Shown here: piece after piece, positions 30,132 to 40,346 of the stretch
Layout of the letters: every line of letters begins with the position of its first letter
Numbering within the stretch: position 1 is the first letter of the stretch
DNA from: Marinobacter sp. AC-23
GTDB taxonomy: Bacteria; Pseudomonadota; Gammaproteobacteria; Pseudomonadales; Oleiphilaceae
Length of the DNA: 58,502 bases
Direction: 5' to 3'
Assembly (NCBI RefSeq): GCF_001858325.1
Contig: NZ_MBPP01000028.1
Span: 1-58,502, forward strand
Position numbers and translations under genes: made by a program
Notes under the pieces: generated by a model
Told to the model about the DNA's origin: nothing
The model's input: the letters and a program-made list of their open reading frames with translations, nothing else
Database searches by the model: none

Positions 30132-31478
30132 TTAGTCCCGCATCAATTTTTCAAGGTAGTGGATGGTGAAGTCTACCGTTTTAAAGCCGCCGTCGCGCAC
30201 CAGTTTCCGATGTAAAGACTGATTGGTTTTAATTCCATCAACCAACAGTTCGTCCAGAGCGTTTTTCATGCGCCGCCGGGCTATCTGCCGATCATCACCC
30301 CAAGTGATTAACTTGGCGATCAGAGAGTCATAAAACGGAGGTACCGTATAACCACTGTAAATGTGTGAATCCACTCGCACGCCGTAACCGCCAGGGGCGT
30401 GAAAATGTTTCACTTTACCAGGGCTGGGTACAAAGGTTGCCGGATCTTCCGCGTTGATGCGGCACTCCATAGCATGACCCGTGATGTGAATGTCTTCCTG
30501 CGTGTATTGCAGTGGTAGGCCGCTGGCAATGCGCAGCTGTTCGCGAACGATATCAACACCGGTAACCATTTCGGAGACTGGGTGCTCTACTTGCACTCGC
30601 GTGTTCATTTCAATGAAAAAGAACTCGCTGTCTTGATACAGGAACTCGAAGGTGCCAGCACCGACGTAACCGATTGCTTTGCACGCATCCACGCAGGCTT
30701 TGAGTGTGCGCTCGCGGGCTTCCGGATCAATATTCGGGGCCGGAGCTTCTTCAATGACTTTCTGGTTTCGGCGCTGCATGGAGCAGTCGCGGTCACCCAG
30801 ATGGATGCAGTTGCCGTGCATATCGGCCAATACCTGAACTTCCACGTGGCGCGGGGCTTCCAGGAACTTTTCCAGATAAACCGTAGGGTCGCCAAAGGCA
30901 TTCCGGGCTTCAGACTGGGTAATCTGTACGGCCTTGAGCAGAGCTGCTTCGGAATGAACCACCTGCATGCCTCGACCACCGCCGCCAGAGGCTGCCTTGA
31001 TCATCACCGGATAGCCGATTTTGCGGGCAACCTGCAAAGTGCGCTCGTCGTCCTCGGTTAGCGGGCCGTCGGAACCCGGCACGGTAGGTACGCCGGCGCG
31101 AATCATCGCGTTAATGGCTGAGACTTTATTGCCCATCAGGCGAATGGTCTCAGCTCTTGGGCCGATAAAGCGGAAGCCGCTTTTCTCAACTTGTTCGGCG
31201 AAATCGGCGTTTTCCGCAAGGAAACCGTAGCCTGGGTGGATGCCAACGGAATCGGTTACTTCAGCGGCGCTGATAATGGCTGGAATGTTCAGGTAACTTT
31301 CCAGAGGACTGTTGGGGCCGATACATACGGATTCATCAGCCAGGCGCACGTGCATCAAATCGCGGTCCACCTGAGAGTGAACTGCTACGGTCTTAATGCC
31401 GAGCTCTTTACATGCACGCAAAATACGAAGGGCTATTTCACCCCGGTTTGCGATCAGAACTTTTTCTAACATGGCCAT
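30132..31478 (-). CDS. accC: Acetyl-CoA carboxylase, biotin carboxylase subunit
   Basis: 448 residues. Biotin carboxylase N-domain ([21 protein letters not shown]), ATP-grasp ([14 protein letters not shown], the [21 protein letters not shown] segment with its carboxylation Arg/Glu) and C-domain ([11 protein letters not shown]). It carboxylates biotin on AccB in the first step of fatty acid synthesis. Two ATGs, at 31478 and 31472, are both possible starts. 18 bases from accB. Confidence 0.96.
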   Translation of the reverse strand: MAMLEKVLIANRGEIALRILRACKELGIKTVAVHSQVDRDLMHVRLADESVCIGPNSPLESYLNIPAIISAAEVTDSVGIHPGYGFLAENADFAEQVEKSGFRFIGPRAETIRLMGNKVSAINAMIRAGVPTVPGSDGPLTEDDERTLQVARKIGYPVMIKAASGGGGRGMQVVHSEAALLKAVQITQSEARNAFGDPTVYLEKFLEAPRHVEVQVLADMHGNCIHLGDRDCSMQRRNQKVIEEAPAPNIDPEARERTLKACVDACKAIGYVGAGTFEFLYQDSEFFFIEMNTRVQVEHPVSEMVTGVDIVREQLRIASGLPLQYTQEDIHITGHAMECRINAEDPATFVPSPGKVKHFHAPGGYGVRVDSHIYSGYTVPPFYDSLIAKLITWGDDRQIARRRMKNALDELLVDGIKTNQSLHRKLVRDGGFKTVDFTIHYLEKLMRD

Positions 31479-31496
31479 GAGTAGCTATCACCGGGT

Positions 31497-31958
31497 TCAG
31501 GAAATGATTAACAGCGGCTGGTCAAACTCTACTGGCTGACCGTTCTCTACCAGAATTTCTGTAACTGTGCCGCTCTTGTCGACCTCAATCTGATTCATCA
31601 TTTTCATGGCTTCAACAATGCAGACAACCTCTCCGGCTTTAACCGATTGACCTACTTCGACAAACATCTCGGCGGTAGGAGAGGGGGCTCGATAAAATGT
31701 GCCTACCATGGGGGAGCGCAGGGCATGCCCGTTCAGAACGGGTTGTTTTGAGCTATCTTCCTGAACCGGGCCCGGGGTTTCCGGGGCCTGAGCTGATTGA
31801 GGCATAGGGGGCGGTGCATAGTGGCTCATGTACTGGGCAGCAGCTTGCTCACGACGGCGGGAGATGCGCACGGAATCATCACCCTCGTGAATCTCAAGCT
31901 CTTCGACGTCAGACTCCTCGAGCAGTTCGATCAGTTTTTTAATCTTGCGAATATCCAT
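31497..31958 (-). CDS. accB: Acetyl-CoA carboxylase, biotin carboxyl carrier protein
   Basis: 153 residues: an N-terminal helical region ([20 protein letters not shown]), a Pro/Ala/Gln-rich flexible linker and a C-terminal biotinyl domain with the biotin site EAMKMMN. The ATG at 31956-31958 is the natural start; the in-frame TTG two codons earlier is unlikely. First gene of accBC. Confidence 0.95.
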   Translation of the reverse strand: MDIRKIKKLIELLEESDVEELEIHEGDDSVRISRRREQAAAQYMSHYAPPPMPQSAQAPETPGPVQEDSSKQPVLNGHALRSPMVGTFYRAPSPTAEMFVEVGQSVKAGEVVCIVEAMKMMNQIEVDKSGTVTEILVENGQPVEFDQPLLIIS

Positions 31959-31984
31959 AGTCAATCCAGTCCCGTTTTTCAGGT

Positions 31985-32425
31985 CTATCGGTGAATTCGT
32001 TGCATGGCGGCCTGGAGTGCGAGTTCGTACCCCTGGCTGCCTAGTCCGCAGATAACGCCCTCGGCGATATCAGAAAAATACGAGTGATGGCGGAACGCCT
32101 CTCGCGCATGCACATTGGAAAGATGCACTTCTATAAAGGGAATTTCTGAGGCTAATATGGCGTCCCGCAAAGCAACGCTGGTGTGTGTGAAGGCCGCAGG
32201 ATTGATGATTATGAAATCGACCCCTTCAGCTCGGGCTTCGTGAATCCGTTCAATCAGTTCATATTCAGCGTTTGACTGCATATGCAGCAGGTGGTGACTG
32301 TGCTCAGCCGCCTTCTCCCGTAGCCGTTCATCAATATCTGCCAGCGTCTCGTGGCCATAAACCTCCGGCTCGCGGATTCCGAGCATGTTCAGGTTGGGGC
32401 CATGGAGCATGAGAATTGTAGACAT
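31985..32425 (-). CDS. aroQ: Type II 3-dehydroquinate dehydratase
   Basis: 146 residues, the usual length. [17 protein letters not shown] carries the catalytic Tyr and Arg. [16 protein letters not shown] and [17 protein letters not shown] carry the catalytic His and substrate contacts. It forms the dodecameric enzyme of the shikimate pathway. I start at MSTILMLHG; in-frame codons upstream add 20 residues not seen in the family. The 26-base gap to accB suggests one transcript. Confidence 0.95.
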   Translation of the reverse strand: MSTILMLHGPNLNMLGIREPEVYGHETLADIDERLREKAAEHSHHLLHMQSNAEYELIERIHEARAEGVDFIIINPAAFTHTSVALRDAILASEIPFIEVHLSNVHAREAFRHHSYFSDIAEGVICGLGSQGYELALQAAMQRIHR

Positions 32426-32688
32426 GATTTCGTCTGCCTTTATAACTTTAATAACAGGTTCGCCGAAAATAACGACATTTTCCACCCATAGTGTGTGCTT
32501 TTATTTCTCAGATCAACACTTTTTGACAATGTTATCTGTTGTCGACTGACGTAACAAAAGACCAGAAGAATAGAAAAAGATCTTTCCATTGGTGGCATTC
32601 ATTGTCGTAAACCGCAGAGGGGACTTCTATACGACGATGGTTTCATACAGGCAGCTGTGGAAGCCGCCCGGTTGGTTATCGCTGTCTG

Positions 32689-34301
32689 TCAGTTGTCAGC
32701 AAGTGTGACGCAGTTGCGGCCCTGTTCTTTGGAGACATAAAGCGCTCGATCGGCATTCTCACACAGAGTCTGGGACGAGTTGTTGTCCCAGGCGGCCACG
32801 CCACAGCTAAAGGTAACATTGAACTCTCTGTCGCCCGCGGGTTGCTGAAGCTCTGAGAAGCGCTCGCGGATCTCGTTAAGAACATTGCGGGCATCACTGA
32901 GCCGGGTGTTGGGAAGGATAATCGCAAACTCTTCGCCGCCGTAGCGGCCTATGTGGTCGGTTTTTCGCAGGCGCTGTTTAAGAAACATTGAGAGGCTGCG
33001 AAGCACGCGATCGCCAATGGGGTGGCCAAAGGTATCGTTTACCTTCTTGAAATAGTCTATATCGATCATCGCAAAGCACAGGGGCTGATTTTTTTGTCGA
33101 GCTCGAACGATTTCCTGGTCCAGCAGATACAGCGTGTGTGTATGGTTGTACAGCCCAGTGAGGCTGTCACGGATCATCAGGCCAACAGAGAGCGCGCCCG
33201 CCGGCCCCGGTTGTGAAGCGTTGCAATCAGGTGCTTTGGGTCAATGGGTTTGGTCAAAAAGTCATCGCCACCCAGGCTCATGGCGTGCAGCTGCTTGGTA
33301 ACATCTTCCTCAGCTGAGAGATAGATGATTGGCACGCTATGAAATCTATCTTGCTGGCGGATCACCCGGGCGATCTCCATGCCCGTGCACCCTGGCATGT
33401 ACATGTCGAGAATAATGATTTCGGGGGAGAACATATCCAGTGCGTGGATGATTTCCATAGGGTCGGTAATGACGTGTGCAGTCATGCCCGCCTTTTTCAG
33501 AACCGTTTCCATAAATTTTGCTTGTGCTCTGGAGTCATCCAGCACAAGTACCCGGTAAGGCTCAACGGTGTTTCCGTGGGTATAGGTTTCGATTTTCTCG
33601 ATCAGCTGGCCTGGATCAACCGCCGGGTAGAAAAACTCTTCGCCGCCGCACCGAGATGCGCGCAGGCGGGTCTGGATAGATCCGTCTTCGTCGCTCATGA
33701 AAATAATCGGAACGGGCGTGTCGTGTCGTTCTTGCAGGCGCTCGATGGTCGCGATGCCTGCATTCTGGCCGCTGCCAAAATTTACATCCATCAGTATGGT
33801 TTCAGGCTTATGCAAAGCGCAGGCTTCGGTAAGCTCTTCAGCAGAGTTGAAGGCTGACGCACGGAACCCAAAAAATTCAAGCTGACGGATTAGCCGATTC
33901 GCCATCTCTTCGTTTGCGAGTGCGATATAAACAGGGGTGCGCCGGAACTGATGTGGTGTTTCGGTATTGCTGTGATCCGTTCGCCGCAGGGTGTTGCGCG
34001 CAAGTGCATCCACAGCATCCTGAAGTTGTCGCTTGGTGGCGTCATCTATGGGCGCATTAGCTGGCCAATGGCGGGTAAGTTCGAGAATCTTGTGGCCGGA
34101 TTCTGCGTGGCCTTGCATCTCGAACCTTTGGGCATAGCGCACCAGTTTATCGGAAGCGGTCATAAGCTCTTCACGGTGAGCGGTAAACGAATCGCTGCTG
34201 CCGTGAATTTTCTGCCAGGTATCCAAAACTATCCGTGCTTGGGTTGTTACGCGGCGTGCAAAGTGCTGCCTGAGTTTTTCTTTCTGGCTTGCGTCGCTCA
34301 T
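32689..34301 (-). pseudogene. REC-REC-GGDEF diguanylate cyclase, split at a TGATG junction or frameshift
   Basis: The first part (374 residues) has a helical N-terminal domain (1-115), a receiver domain with Asp172, and a second receiver with acidic pair Asp255-Asp256, Asp299 and Lys351. The second part is a complete GGDEF domain (DSLTGLYNH, active site RYGGEEF) that would make c-di-GMP. They meet at TGATG (33177-33181): adding one base within GGCC at 33180-33183 fuses them as SLLALMIRDSLTGLYN, a normal REC-GGDEF linker. I favour one protein broken by an indel, but true coupling of two genes by a one-base overlap is possible. Confidence 0.72.
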
Positions 34302-34525
34302 TGGGCTCCGGCCTGTCTTTTTTCGTTATGGGCCGTCCTTTACGGTGTGGACGATTTTCCCAACCTTAATCTGTTTTCGGAGTCTATAGTGTTTCGAGTT
34401 GTGGGCGTAGGTTGCACTGTGTAATTGTTTGTGAATTCTGCGGTGTGTATATAGAGCCCACCTTAGGTTACGATCCGTATAGACCGTTTGCACAGTCAAT
34501 TTCCAGACAAGGGGCTCAACGTAAT

Positions 34526-35578
34526 ATGTCAGGCAAAATCAGACAGTATTTCAAAGACAAGAAAGAAAACGCTCAGGATTATGCCGGCAACAACGGCGTG
34601 ATCGGCAAATTTGTAGTGGTTGTTCTGTTGGTATATTTGCTGATAACAGTGGTGTTGGGTATTTACTGGAGCAGCGAGCCAGAATCCTTCTCTGTGCGCG
34701 AACACACCCGGGCGGTTGCCAACGAGATGCAGCGGGAGCCCGTAACCGGCTTTGCCACCACCGCAACCATGATCCGCATAGCGGAAACCCTTCTGGACAA
34801 GCCTGGCGGTTATATCTCCAACGACATTTTCCCGCCGGGCCTGTGGATGGATAACACTCCCAACTGGGAATACGGCGTACTGGTGCAGCTACGTGATCTT
34901 TCTCGCGCCATGCGCAAGGACATCAGCCGCTCCCAGAGCCAGTCTGCCGAAGACCCTGATTTGATCATTGCCGAGCCGCAGTTTCACTTCGACAGCGCAA
35001 GCTGGGCTATTCCTTCTACGGAAGCGGAATACCGTCGTGGTATCACGGCGCTCAAGCGTTACCTCAACCGTCTCTCTAGCCCGGAGCAGTCCAATGCACA
35101 GTTCTTCGCCCGCGCCGACAATTTGAGCAATTGGCTAGGCGATCTGGAAACCCGCTTGGGCAGCCTTTCGCGCACCCTGGGTGAGAGCGTTGGCAAGGCA
35201 TCTGTATCAGAAGCTGTAGCCAATGTGGATGCAGACAACCCGCTGGAGGAAGAAACGAGTGGCGGCGACATTAAAACTGACTGGGCTAAAATTGACGATG
35301 TGTTTTATGAGGCTCGGGGCAGCTCCTGGGCGTTGCTGCATATCTTCCGCGCGATTGAAGTGGATTTCCGGAAGATACTCCGGGACAAAAACGCGATCTC
35401 CAGTGTGAAGCAGGTGATTATTGAGCTTGAAGGCGCTCAAGGAGAAATGTGGAGCCCGGTTATCCTTAACGGCAGTGGCTTTGGTGTTCTGGCAAACCAT
35501 TCACTGACCATGGCGGCCTATCTTTCACGCGCCAATGCGGCAATCAGCGATATGCGAGATCTTTTGTCACGCGGTTGA
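34526..35578 (+). CDS. DUF2333 family membrane-anchored protein
   Basis: 350 residues: a short basic cytoplasmic start, one membrane helix (about 27-50, GKFVVVVLLVYLLITVVLGIYW) and a large periplasmic helical domain (TGFATTATMIRIAETLLDKPGGYISND, WEYGVLVQLRDLSRAMRKD, RGSSWALLHIFRAIEVDF). It belongs to an uncharacterised proteobacterial family. AAGGGGC lies about 11 bases before the chosen ATG; codons upstream lack homologous character. Divergent from the GGDEF gene, alone on its transcript, with a strong terminator. Confidence 0.83.
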   Translation: MSGKIRQYFKDKKENAQDYAGNNGVIGKFVVVVLLVYLLITVVLGIYWSSEPESFSVREHTRAVANEMQREPVTGFATTATMIRIAETLLDKPGGYISNDIFPPGLWMDNTPNWEYGVLVQLRDLSRAMRKDISRSQSQSAEDPDLIIAEPQFHFDSASWAIPSTEAEYRRGITALKRYLNRLSSPEQSNAQFFARADNLSNWLGDLETRLGSLSRTLGESVGKASVSEAVANVDADNPLEEETSGGDIKTDWAKIDDVFYEARGSSWALLHIFRAIEVDFRKILRDKNAISSVKQVIIELEGAQGEMWSPVILNGSGFGVLANHSLTMAAYLSRANAAISDMRDLLSRG

Positions 35579-35590
35579 GGGCGTTCATTT

Positions 35591-35632
35591 ACACATAAAA
35601 AACCGGGCTCAATGGCCCGGTTTTTTATGTGT
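35591..35632. terminator. Bidirectional terminator between the DUF2333 gene and ppa
   Basis: A perfect palindromic stem (ACACATAAAAAACCGGGC / GCCCGGTTTTTTATGTGT) with a 6-base loop and T-runs on both strands, serving the two convergent genes. Confidence 0.95.
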
Positions 35633-35649
35633 TCAATCAATCAAGCAAA

Positions 35650-36177
35650 TCAGTTGGTGTAAGCCTTGATTGAATCAACGATGGCTTGCTTCGCATCTGC
35701 AGCGCTGCCCCAGCCTTGTACCTTAACCCACTTGCCCGGCTCCAGGGTTTTGTAATTCTCAAAGAAGTGCTTGATCTGGTCGCGCAGCATAACTGGCAGA
35801 TCTTCGAGCTCTTTGACATGGTCGTAGGCAGTGGTCAGCTTGGTGTGTGGCACGGCAAGCAGCTTTACGTCACCACCGGCTTCATCTTCCATGTTCAGGA
35901 CACCCACCGGCCGGCAGCGGATAATCGCGCCATGTTCAATCGGGTGAGGAGTAACGACCAGCACATCGATCGGGTCACCGTCGTCGGCCAAAGTGTGGGG
36001 GATAAACCCATAGTTTGCCGGGTAGAACATGGGGGTAGCCATAAACCGGTCTACCAGTAGCGCGCCCATGTCTTTGTCCAGTTCATACTTGACCGGGGAG
36101 CTGAAGGCCGGAATTTCAATGGCAACGTAGATATCTTCAGGCGGGTTTTTGCCTGCGGGGATGTTGGCGAATTGCAT
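35650..36177 (-). CDS. ppa: Inorganic pyrophosphatase (family I)
   Basis: 175 residues, normal for the hexameric bacterial enzyme. Metal-binding acidic residues are in [11 protein letters not shown] and [15 protein letters not shown], with [17 protein letters not shown] before them. It hydrolyses pyrophosphate and so drives biosynthetic reactions. AGGAAGG lies about 7 bases before the ATG at 36175-36177. Confidence 0.96.
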   Translation of the reverse strand: MQFANIPAGKNPPEDIYVAIEIPAFSSPVKYELDKDMGALLVDRFMATPMFYPANYGFIPHTLADDGDPIDVLVVTPHPIEHGAIIRCRPVGVLNMEDEAGGDVKLLAVPHTKLTTAYDHVKELEDLPVMLRDQIKHFFENYKTLEPGKWVKVQGWGSAADAKQAIVDSIKAYTN

Positions 36178-36315
36178 ATGCGATCCTTCCTGGTAGGTCT
36201 CGAGTGTGCGTTTAACTGCGGTTAAAATTTGTGCGCGCAATTATACGGGACTCTCTCGCAGTTCGAAACTAAACGTTGGTCGTGTCGGGCGCAAAGCTGG
36301 ATTGCGAGGGGATAG

Positions 36316-37455
36316 TTAAAGTTTGATCTGCTTGGCAATCAGTTCTTTCATGATTTCCGTCGTGCCGCCGCCAATTGACAGAATCTTCGCGTCCCGGTAT
36401 AGCCGCTCCACCACAGATTCGCGCATATAGCCCATGCCGCCGAAAAGCTGCACGGCCTCGCGGGTGACCTTCTCACACACCTCCACGGAGAAGTTTTTCG
36501 CCATGGCGACCTGTTTGATCGGGTTTTTGCCTGCTTGCATCAGTGCTGCGCAACGGTAGGTGTATTCACGGGCCACGTCGATTTGAGTGGCCATGTCGAC
36601 CAGTTTGTGGCGGGTAACCTGGAAGCCGGCAACTGAGCGGCCGAAGGCTTGGCGTTGTTTCGTGTATTCCATGGCGGCTTCATACGCAAGCTGGGCGGTC
36701 ATGTAGGCCATGATGGACAGGCTGAGGCGTTCCGCCAGGAAGTTGCTCATGATGGCGATGAAGCCGGCGTTTTCAGCGCCGATCAGGCGATCCGCTGGTA
36801 CCCTGCAGTCGTCAAAGAAAAGCTCGGCGGTGTCACTGGCCCACCAGCCCATTTTGCGGAGTTTGGTGCCGGTGGAAAAGCCGGGCATGTCGCGATCGAT
36901 CAGCAGCAGGCTTATGCCGGCGTGGCCTTCGCCTCCGGTGCGCACGGCTACAGTGTAGTGGTCGGCCCGGGTGCCGCTGGTGATGAAGGTTTTGCTGCCG
37001 TTCACGATGTAGTGATCGCCATCGCGCACGGCGCGGGTTTTGAGGCTGGCTACATCGGACCCACCGCCGGGCTCGGTAATTGCGAGAGCTGCAATTTTTT
37101 CGCCGCGCAATACTGGGGGCACAATCTGTTCACGGATTTCTTTTTTTGCCCACTTGGCAACAGGGGGCATGCCGATATCCAGAGAGCCCAGGCTGGCTAC
37201 GAAGCCGCCTGAGGTGGAGCGCATCAGTTCCTCAGACACAGCCACTTTCAGGAAAATATCTCCTTCACCTATCCCGCCCAAAGCTTCAGGGAAACCTATG
37301 CTAAGTAGACCCGCATCCCCTGCTTTTTGATAGATTTCACGGGGAAACTCGCCAGCTTCTTCCCATTCATCGATATGAGGAAGTACATGGGTTTGTATAA
37401 ATTTGCGGGCGGTTAGTCGCACCTGTTCATGGGTTTCGTTGAAGTAGTTGGACAC
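36316..37455 (-). CDS. Acyl-CoA dehydrogenase (LCAD/isovaleryl type active site)
   Basis: 379 residues with the standard FAD-dependent fold: ITEPGGGSDVASLKT, NGSKTFITSG and KQRQAFGRSVAGFQVTRH. The usual catalytic Glu near the C-terminus (the YEGT position) is Gly here (SIGGGTTEI). Glu242 in FLAERLSL lies at the helix position that supplies the base in long-chain and isovaleryl-CoA dehydrogenases, so activity is probably retained. It likely takes part in fatty-acid or branched-chain degradation. A perfect operator-like inverted repeat lies 54 bases upstream. Confidence 0.87.
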   Translation of the reverse strand: MSNYFNETHEQVRLTARKFIQTHVLPHIDEWEEAGEFPREIYQKAGDAGLLSIGFPEALGGIGEGDIFLKVAVSEELMRSTSGGFVASLGSLDIGMPPVAKWAKKEIREQIVPPVLRGEKIAALAITEPGGGSDVASLKTRAVRDGDHYIVNGSKTFITSGTRADHYTVAVRTGGEGHAGISLLLIDRDMPGFSTGTKLRKMGWWASDTAELFFDDCRVPADRLIGAENAGFIAIMSNFLAERLSLSIMAYMTAQLAYEAAMEYTKQRQAFGRSVAGFQVTRHKLVDMATQIDVAREYTYRCAALMQAGKNPIKQVAMAKNFSVEVCEKVTREAVQLFGGMGYMRESVVERLYRDAKILSIGGGTTEIMKELIAKQIKL

Positions 37456-37508
37456 GGTGGTATTACCTTTGTTCTTGGAATAAAAGGTGAGTGTCGCTCA
37501 ATTTACAG

Positions 37509-37528
37509 AACCAAGCAAGCGCTTGGTT
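37509..37528. promoter_or_regulatory. Operator-like inverted repeat upstream of the acyl-CoA dehydrogenase
   Basis: Half-sites AACCAAGC and GCTTGGTT, exact complements, separated by AAGC. The size and symmetry suit a TetR-family repressor of fatty-acid or acyl-CoA catabolism. No regulator gene is nearby, so a distant regulon is implied. Confidence 0.55.
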
Positions 37529-37544
37529 GTTGTTTGGTCGTGCA

Positions 37545-37573
37545 ATAAAAAAGCCGGCCCGGGAGCCAGCTTA
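37545..37573 (-). terminator. Rho-independent terminator of rpiA
   Basis: The stem AGCTGGC / GCCGGCT (one G-T pair) is followed by TTTTTTATT in the minus direction, starting 22 bases past the rpiA stop. Confidence 0.85.
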
Positions 37574-37595
37574 AGAACCATTTGGGTTAAAAGCG

Positions 37596-38276
37596 TCAGG
37601 CGCCTTTGCGGGGAATGCTCTTGACGCCTTCGCTGGTGCCCAGCAGTAGCAGGTCAGCCGGGCGGCGGGCAAAGAGCCCGTTGGTCACAACGCCCACAAC
37701 GTTGTTCAGCCGCTCCTCAACCTGGATCGGGCGGGAAATATCCATGTTGTAGATGTCTAAAATTATATTGCCGTTGTCGGTGGTGAAACCATCCCGGTAC
37801 ACGGGGTCGCCGCCCAATTTAACAATTTCACGGCCAACATGGCTCCGTGCCATGGGAAGCACCTCTACCGGCAGAGGAAAATCGCCCAGAATACCGACTT
37901 TCTTGGATTCGTCTGCAATGCAGATAAAGGTCTTGGCAACCGCTGCAACGATCTTCTCGCGGGTCAGTGCACCGCCGCCGCCTTTGATCAGCTCAAGGCG
38001 TTCGTTGACTTCGTCGGCGCCGTCTACATAAAACTCCAGTTCGCCGGCGCTGTTCAGATCATATACAGGAATGCCATGGCTTTTCAGGCGCTGCGCTGTT
38101 GCTTCCGAGCTGGCCACTGCGCCATCGAACTCGGTTTTCAAATCTGCGAGCATATCGATGAAAAAGTTGGCGGTGCTTCCCGTACCAACACCGATAACGC
38201 TGTCACGCTCCAAACGCGGTGCTATGTAATCCACTGCGGCTTTGGCAACGGCTTTCTTAAGTTCGTCCTGGGTCAT
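37596..38276 (-). CDS. rpiA: Ribose-5-phosphate isomerase A
   Basis: 226 residues. [15 protein letters not shown], the [24 protein letters not shown] active-site block (in parts) with its catalytic Asp, Glu and Lys, and the C-terminal [17 protein letters not shown] are all present. It interconverts ribose-5-phosphate and ribulose-5-phosphate. The start at MTQDELKK has GGAG 8 bases upstream. Divergent from ilvA, as in many gammaproteobacteria. Confidence 0.95.
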   Translation of the reverse strand: MTQDELKKAVAKAAVDYIAPRLERDSVIGVGTGSTANFFIDMLADLKTEFDGAVASSEATAQRLKSHGIPVYDLNSAGELEFYVDGADEVNERLELIKGGGGALTREKIVAAVAKTFICIADESKKVGILGDFPLPVEVLPMARSHVGREIVKLGGDPVYRDGFTTDNGNIILDIYNMDISRPIQVEERLNNVVGVVTNGLFARRPADLLLLGTSEGVKSIPRKGA

Positions 38277-38410
38277 GGGGCACTCCGGATGCAAATCGTA
38301 TGAGTTCAGGCTCATTATAGCGCTTAAGCGTGGTCTGCTTATAGACGGCTACCGTGCAAACTTTCTACACTGTAGGTTTTCCCAAACACACATCAGTAAC
38401 CGGAACCAAC

Positions 38411-39947
38411 ATGCCGCAACGCTACATCAAGAAGATTCTCGATGCGCGCGTCTATGACGTGGCCATCGAAACACCCCTCACTGAAGCCCACAGCCTGTCC
38501 AAACGCTTTGGCAACAATATTCTGCTTAAGCGCGAAGACCTTCAGCCGGTGTTTTCCTTCAAGATTCGCGGCGCGTACAACCGGCTTGTTCAATTGTCGG
38601 AAGAGCAGAAATCCAAGGGCGTTATCTGTGCCTCTGCCGGTAATCACGCGCAGGGTGTAGCGCTGGCGGCCAAAAAGCTGGGTATTAAAGCGGTTATTGT
38701 CATGCCGCAGACTACGCCGGAGATCAAAGTGCGCTCGGTGCGGGATCATGGCGCGCGGGTAGTGCTCAGAGGCGATGCCTTTGATGAAGCCGCAACGCAC
38801 GCACACGAACTGATCGAGAAACATGGCTATACCTACATACCGCCTTATGACGACCCGGATGTTATCGCCGGGCAAGGCACGGTCGCCATGGAGATATTGT
38901 CGCAATTCAGCAAGCCGATCCATGCGGTATTTATTTGTGTAGGTGGGGGCGGCCTGATTGCGGGTATGGCGGCCTATATCAAATATTTGCGCCCTGATAT
39001 CAAGGTGATTGGTGTTGAGCCAGATGACTCGAATTGCCTGCAAGCCGCCATGAAGGCCGGCAAACGCGTGATATTGGACGAAGTGGGCATCTTTGCGGAT
39101 GGGGTCGCGGTAAAGCAGATCGGAAAATATCCTTGGGAAATCTGCAAAGACCATGTGGATGAGGTGATCACCGTTTCCACCGACGAGATCTGCGCCGCTA
39201 TCAAGGATATCTTTGAAGACACCCGCTCTATCTCAGAGCCTGCCGGGGCGCTGGGCGTTGCCGGCATCAAGAAGTACATTGAGCGGGAAAAGATCGAGAA
39301 TGAAAACCTGGTTGCCACCCTGAGCGGTGCCAACATGAACTTTGATCGCCTGCGCTATATTTCCGAGCGCACAGAAATCGGCGAGAAGCGTGAGGCCATT
39401 CTTGCGGTGACCATACCGGAGAAGCCGGGGGCCTTCAAAACCTTCATCAACGCTCTGCATAAGCGCAGCATCACCGAGTTTAATTATCGCTACGCAGATG
39501 CTGGCAAGGCGACGATTTTTGTGGGTGTTCAGGTCCAGGCGGGTGGTTTGGGCAGAGGATGAGCTGGTACAGGATCTCCGTGAAACCGGCTACTCTGTTC
39601 TTGATCTCACAGACAGCGATATGGCCAAGCAGCACATTCGCCATATGGTTGGCGGCCACGCCCTCACGATTACCAATGAAAAAGTCTTCCAGTTTGAGTT
39701 TCCGGAGCGCCCGGGCGCCTTACTGAAATTCCTGATGTCTCTGGGAACACGCTGGAATATATCCATGTTCCACTACCGCAATCATGGCGCCGCCTACAGC
39801 CGAGTGTTGCTAGGAGCCCAGGTAGAAAATGACGAAGTAAAAGACTTTGAAGCCATGCTTGCAAAGGTGGGTTTTCGTTATGAAAACATGACAGACAACG
39901 AAGCCTACCAGCTGTTCCTGGGGGCAGGTAACGGTAAAGCCTCTTAG
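38411..39947 (+). pseudogene. ilvA: Threonine ammonia-lyase (biosynthetic), one frameshift
   Basis: The first 383 residues hold the PLP-dependent catalytic domain: KREDLQPVFSFKIRGAYNRL with the PLP lysine, SAGNHAQGVAL, VGGGGLIAGM. The rest is two ACT-like regulatory domains (AVTIPEKPGAFKTF; FEFPERPGALLKFL) that bind isoleucine. The frame shifts within GGG at 39550-39552; removing one G gives QAGGLAEDELVQDLRETGY and joins both parts into about 511 residues, the normal IlvA length. Catalyses the first step to isoleucine. A sequencing insertion is the simplest reading. Confidence 0.88.
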
Positions 39948-39958
39948 CCTGTGAGTGC

Positions 39959-39989
39959 AGCCAGCCGGGAACTCAATTCCCGGCTGGCT
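39959..39989 (+). terminator. Terminator-like hairpin after ilvA
   Basis: A perfect 13-base stem AGCCAGCCGGGAA / TTCCCGGCTGGCT with a 5-base loop, followed by CTTTC. The stem is very stable but the T-run is short. Confidence 0.75.
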
Positions 39990-40158
39990 CTTTCGCGCAA
40001 CCTTCCTCAGTGTTACTGCTTAATTTTCTTACTGAATTTTAATCTGTTAAAAATTGTAAAATTCAGGATGCGTGTTAGTCTTTCGTCAAAATCTGGGAAA
40101 CAAGAATAGTTAACTGATTTCCCGAAGATTTAACTTTATTAGAGCAGGAAGATATACC

Positions 40159-40329
40159 ATGGGTGGCAAGCCTGACATTATCCGGGCAATTGTGCTGATT
40201 TTTGCTGTCGGCCTTGTGATTACAGGGTTTACATCACTTCAGGCTTCTGAGGATAGGCCCTCGGCCGTAACGAAAAGTTCTGTTGCAGCAGATTCCGCCT
40301 ATGTGGTCAGGGCTCCTGCCGCTCGGTAA
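40159..40329 (+). CDS. Small single-helix membrane or secreted protein (56 residues)
   Basis: ATG at 40159 with AGGAAG 7 bases upstream. The product starts MGGKPDIIRAIVLIFAVG, has a hydrophobic helix at about 7-25 and ends in a polar, Ala/Ser-rich tail (ending RAPAAR). The upstream 150 bases are AT-rich and look like a promoter region. No family recognised. It lies between ilvA and fau, on the opposite strand from fau. Confidence 0.55.
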   Translation: MGGKPDIIRAIVLIFAVGLVITGFTSLQASEDRPSAVTKSSVAADSAYVVRAPAAR

Positions 40330-40346
40330 TCCGCCCCTCCCCCTCG

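Noticed and set aside
39498..39947. Independent ACT-domain protein after ilvA
   Set aside because: Its first 18 residues are out-of-frame translation of ilvA. The rest is the second regulatory domain of IlvA.
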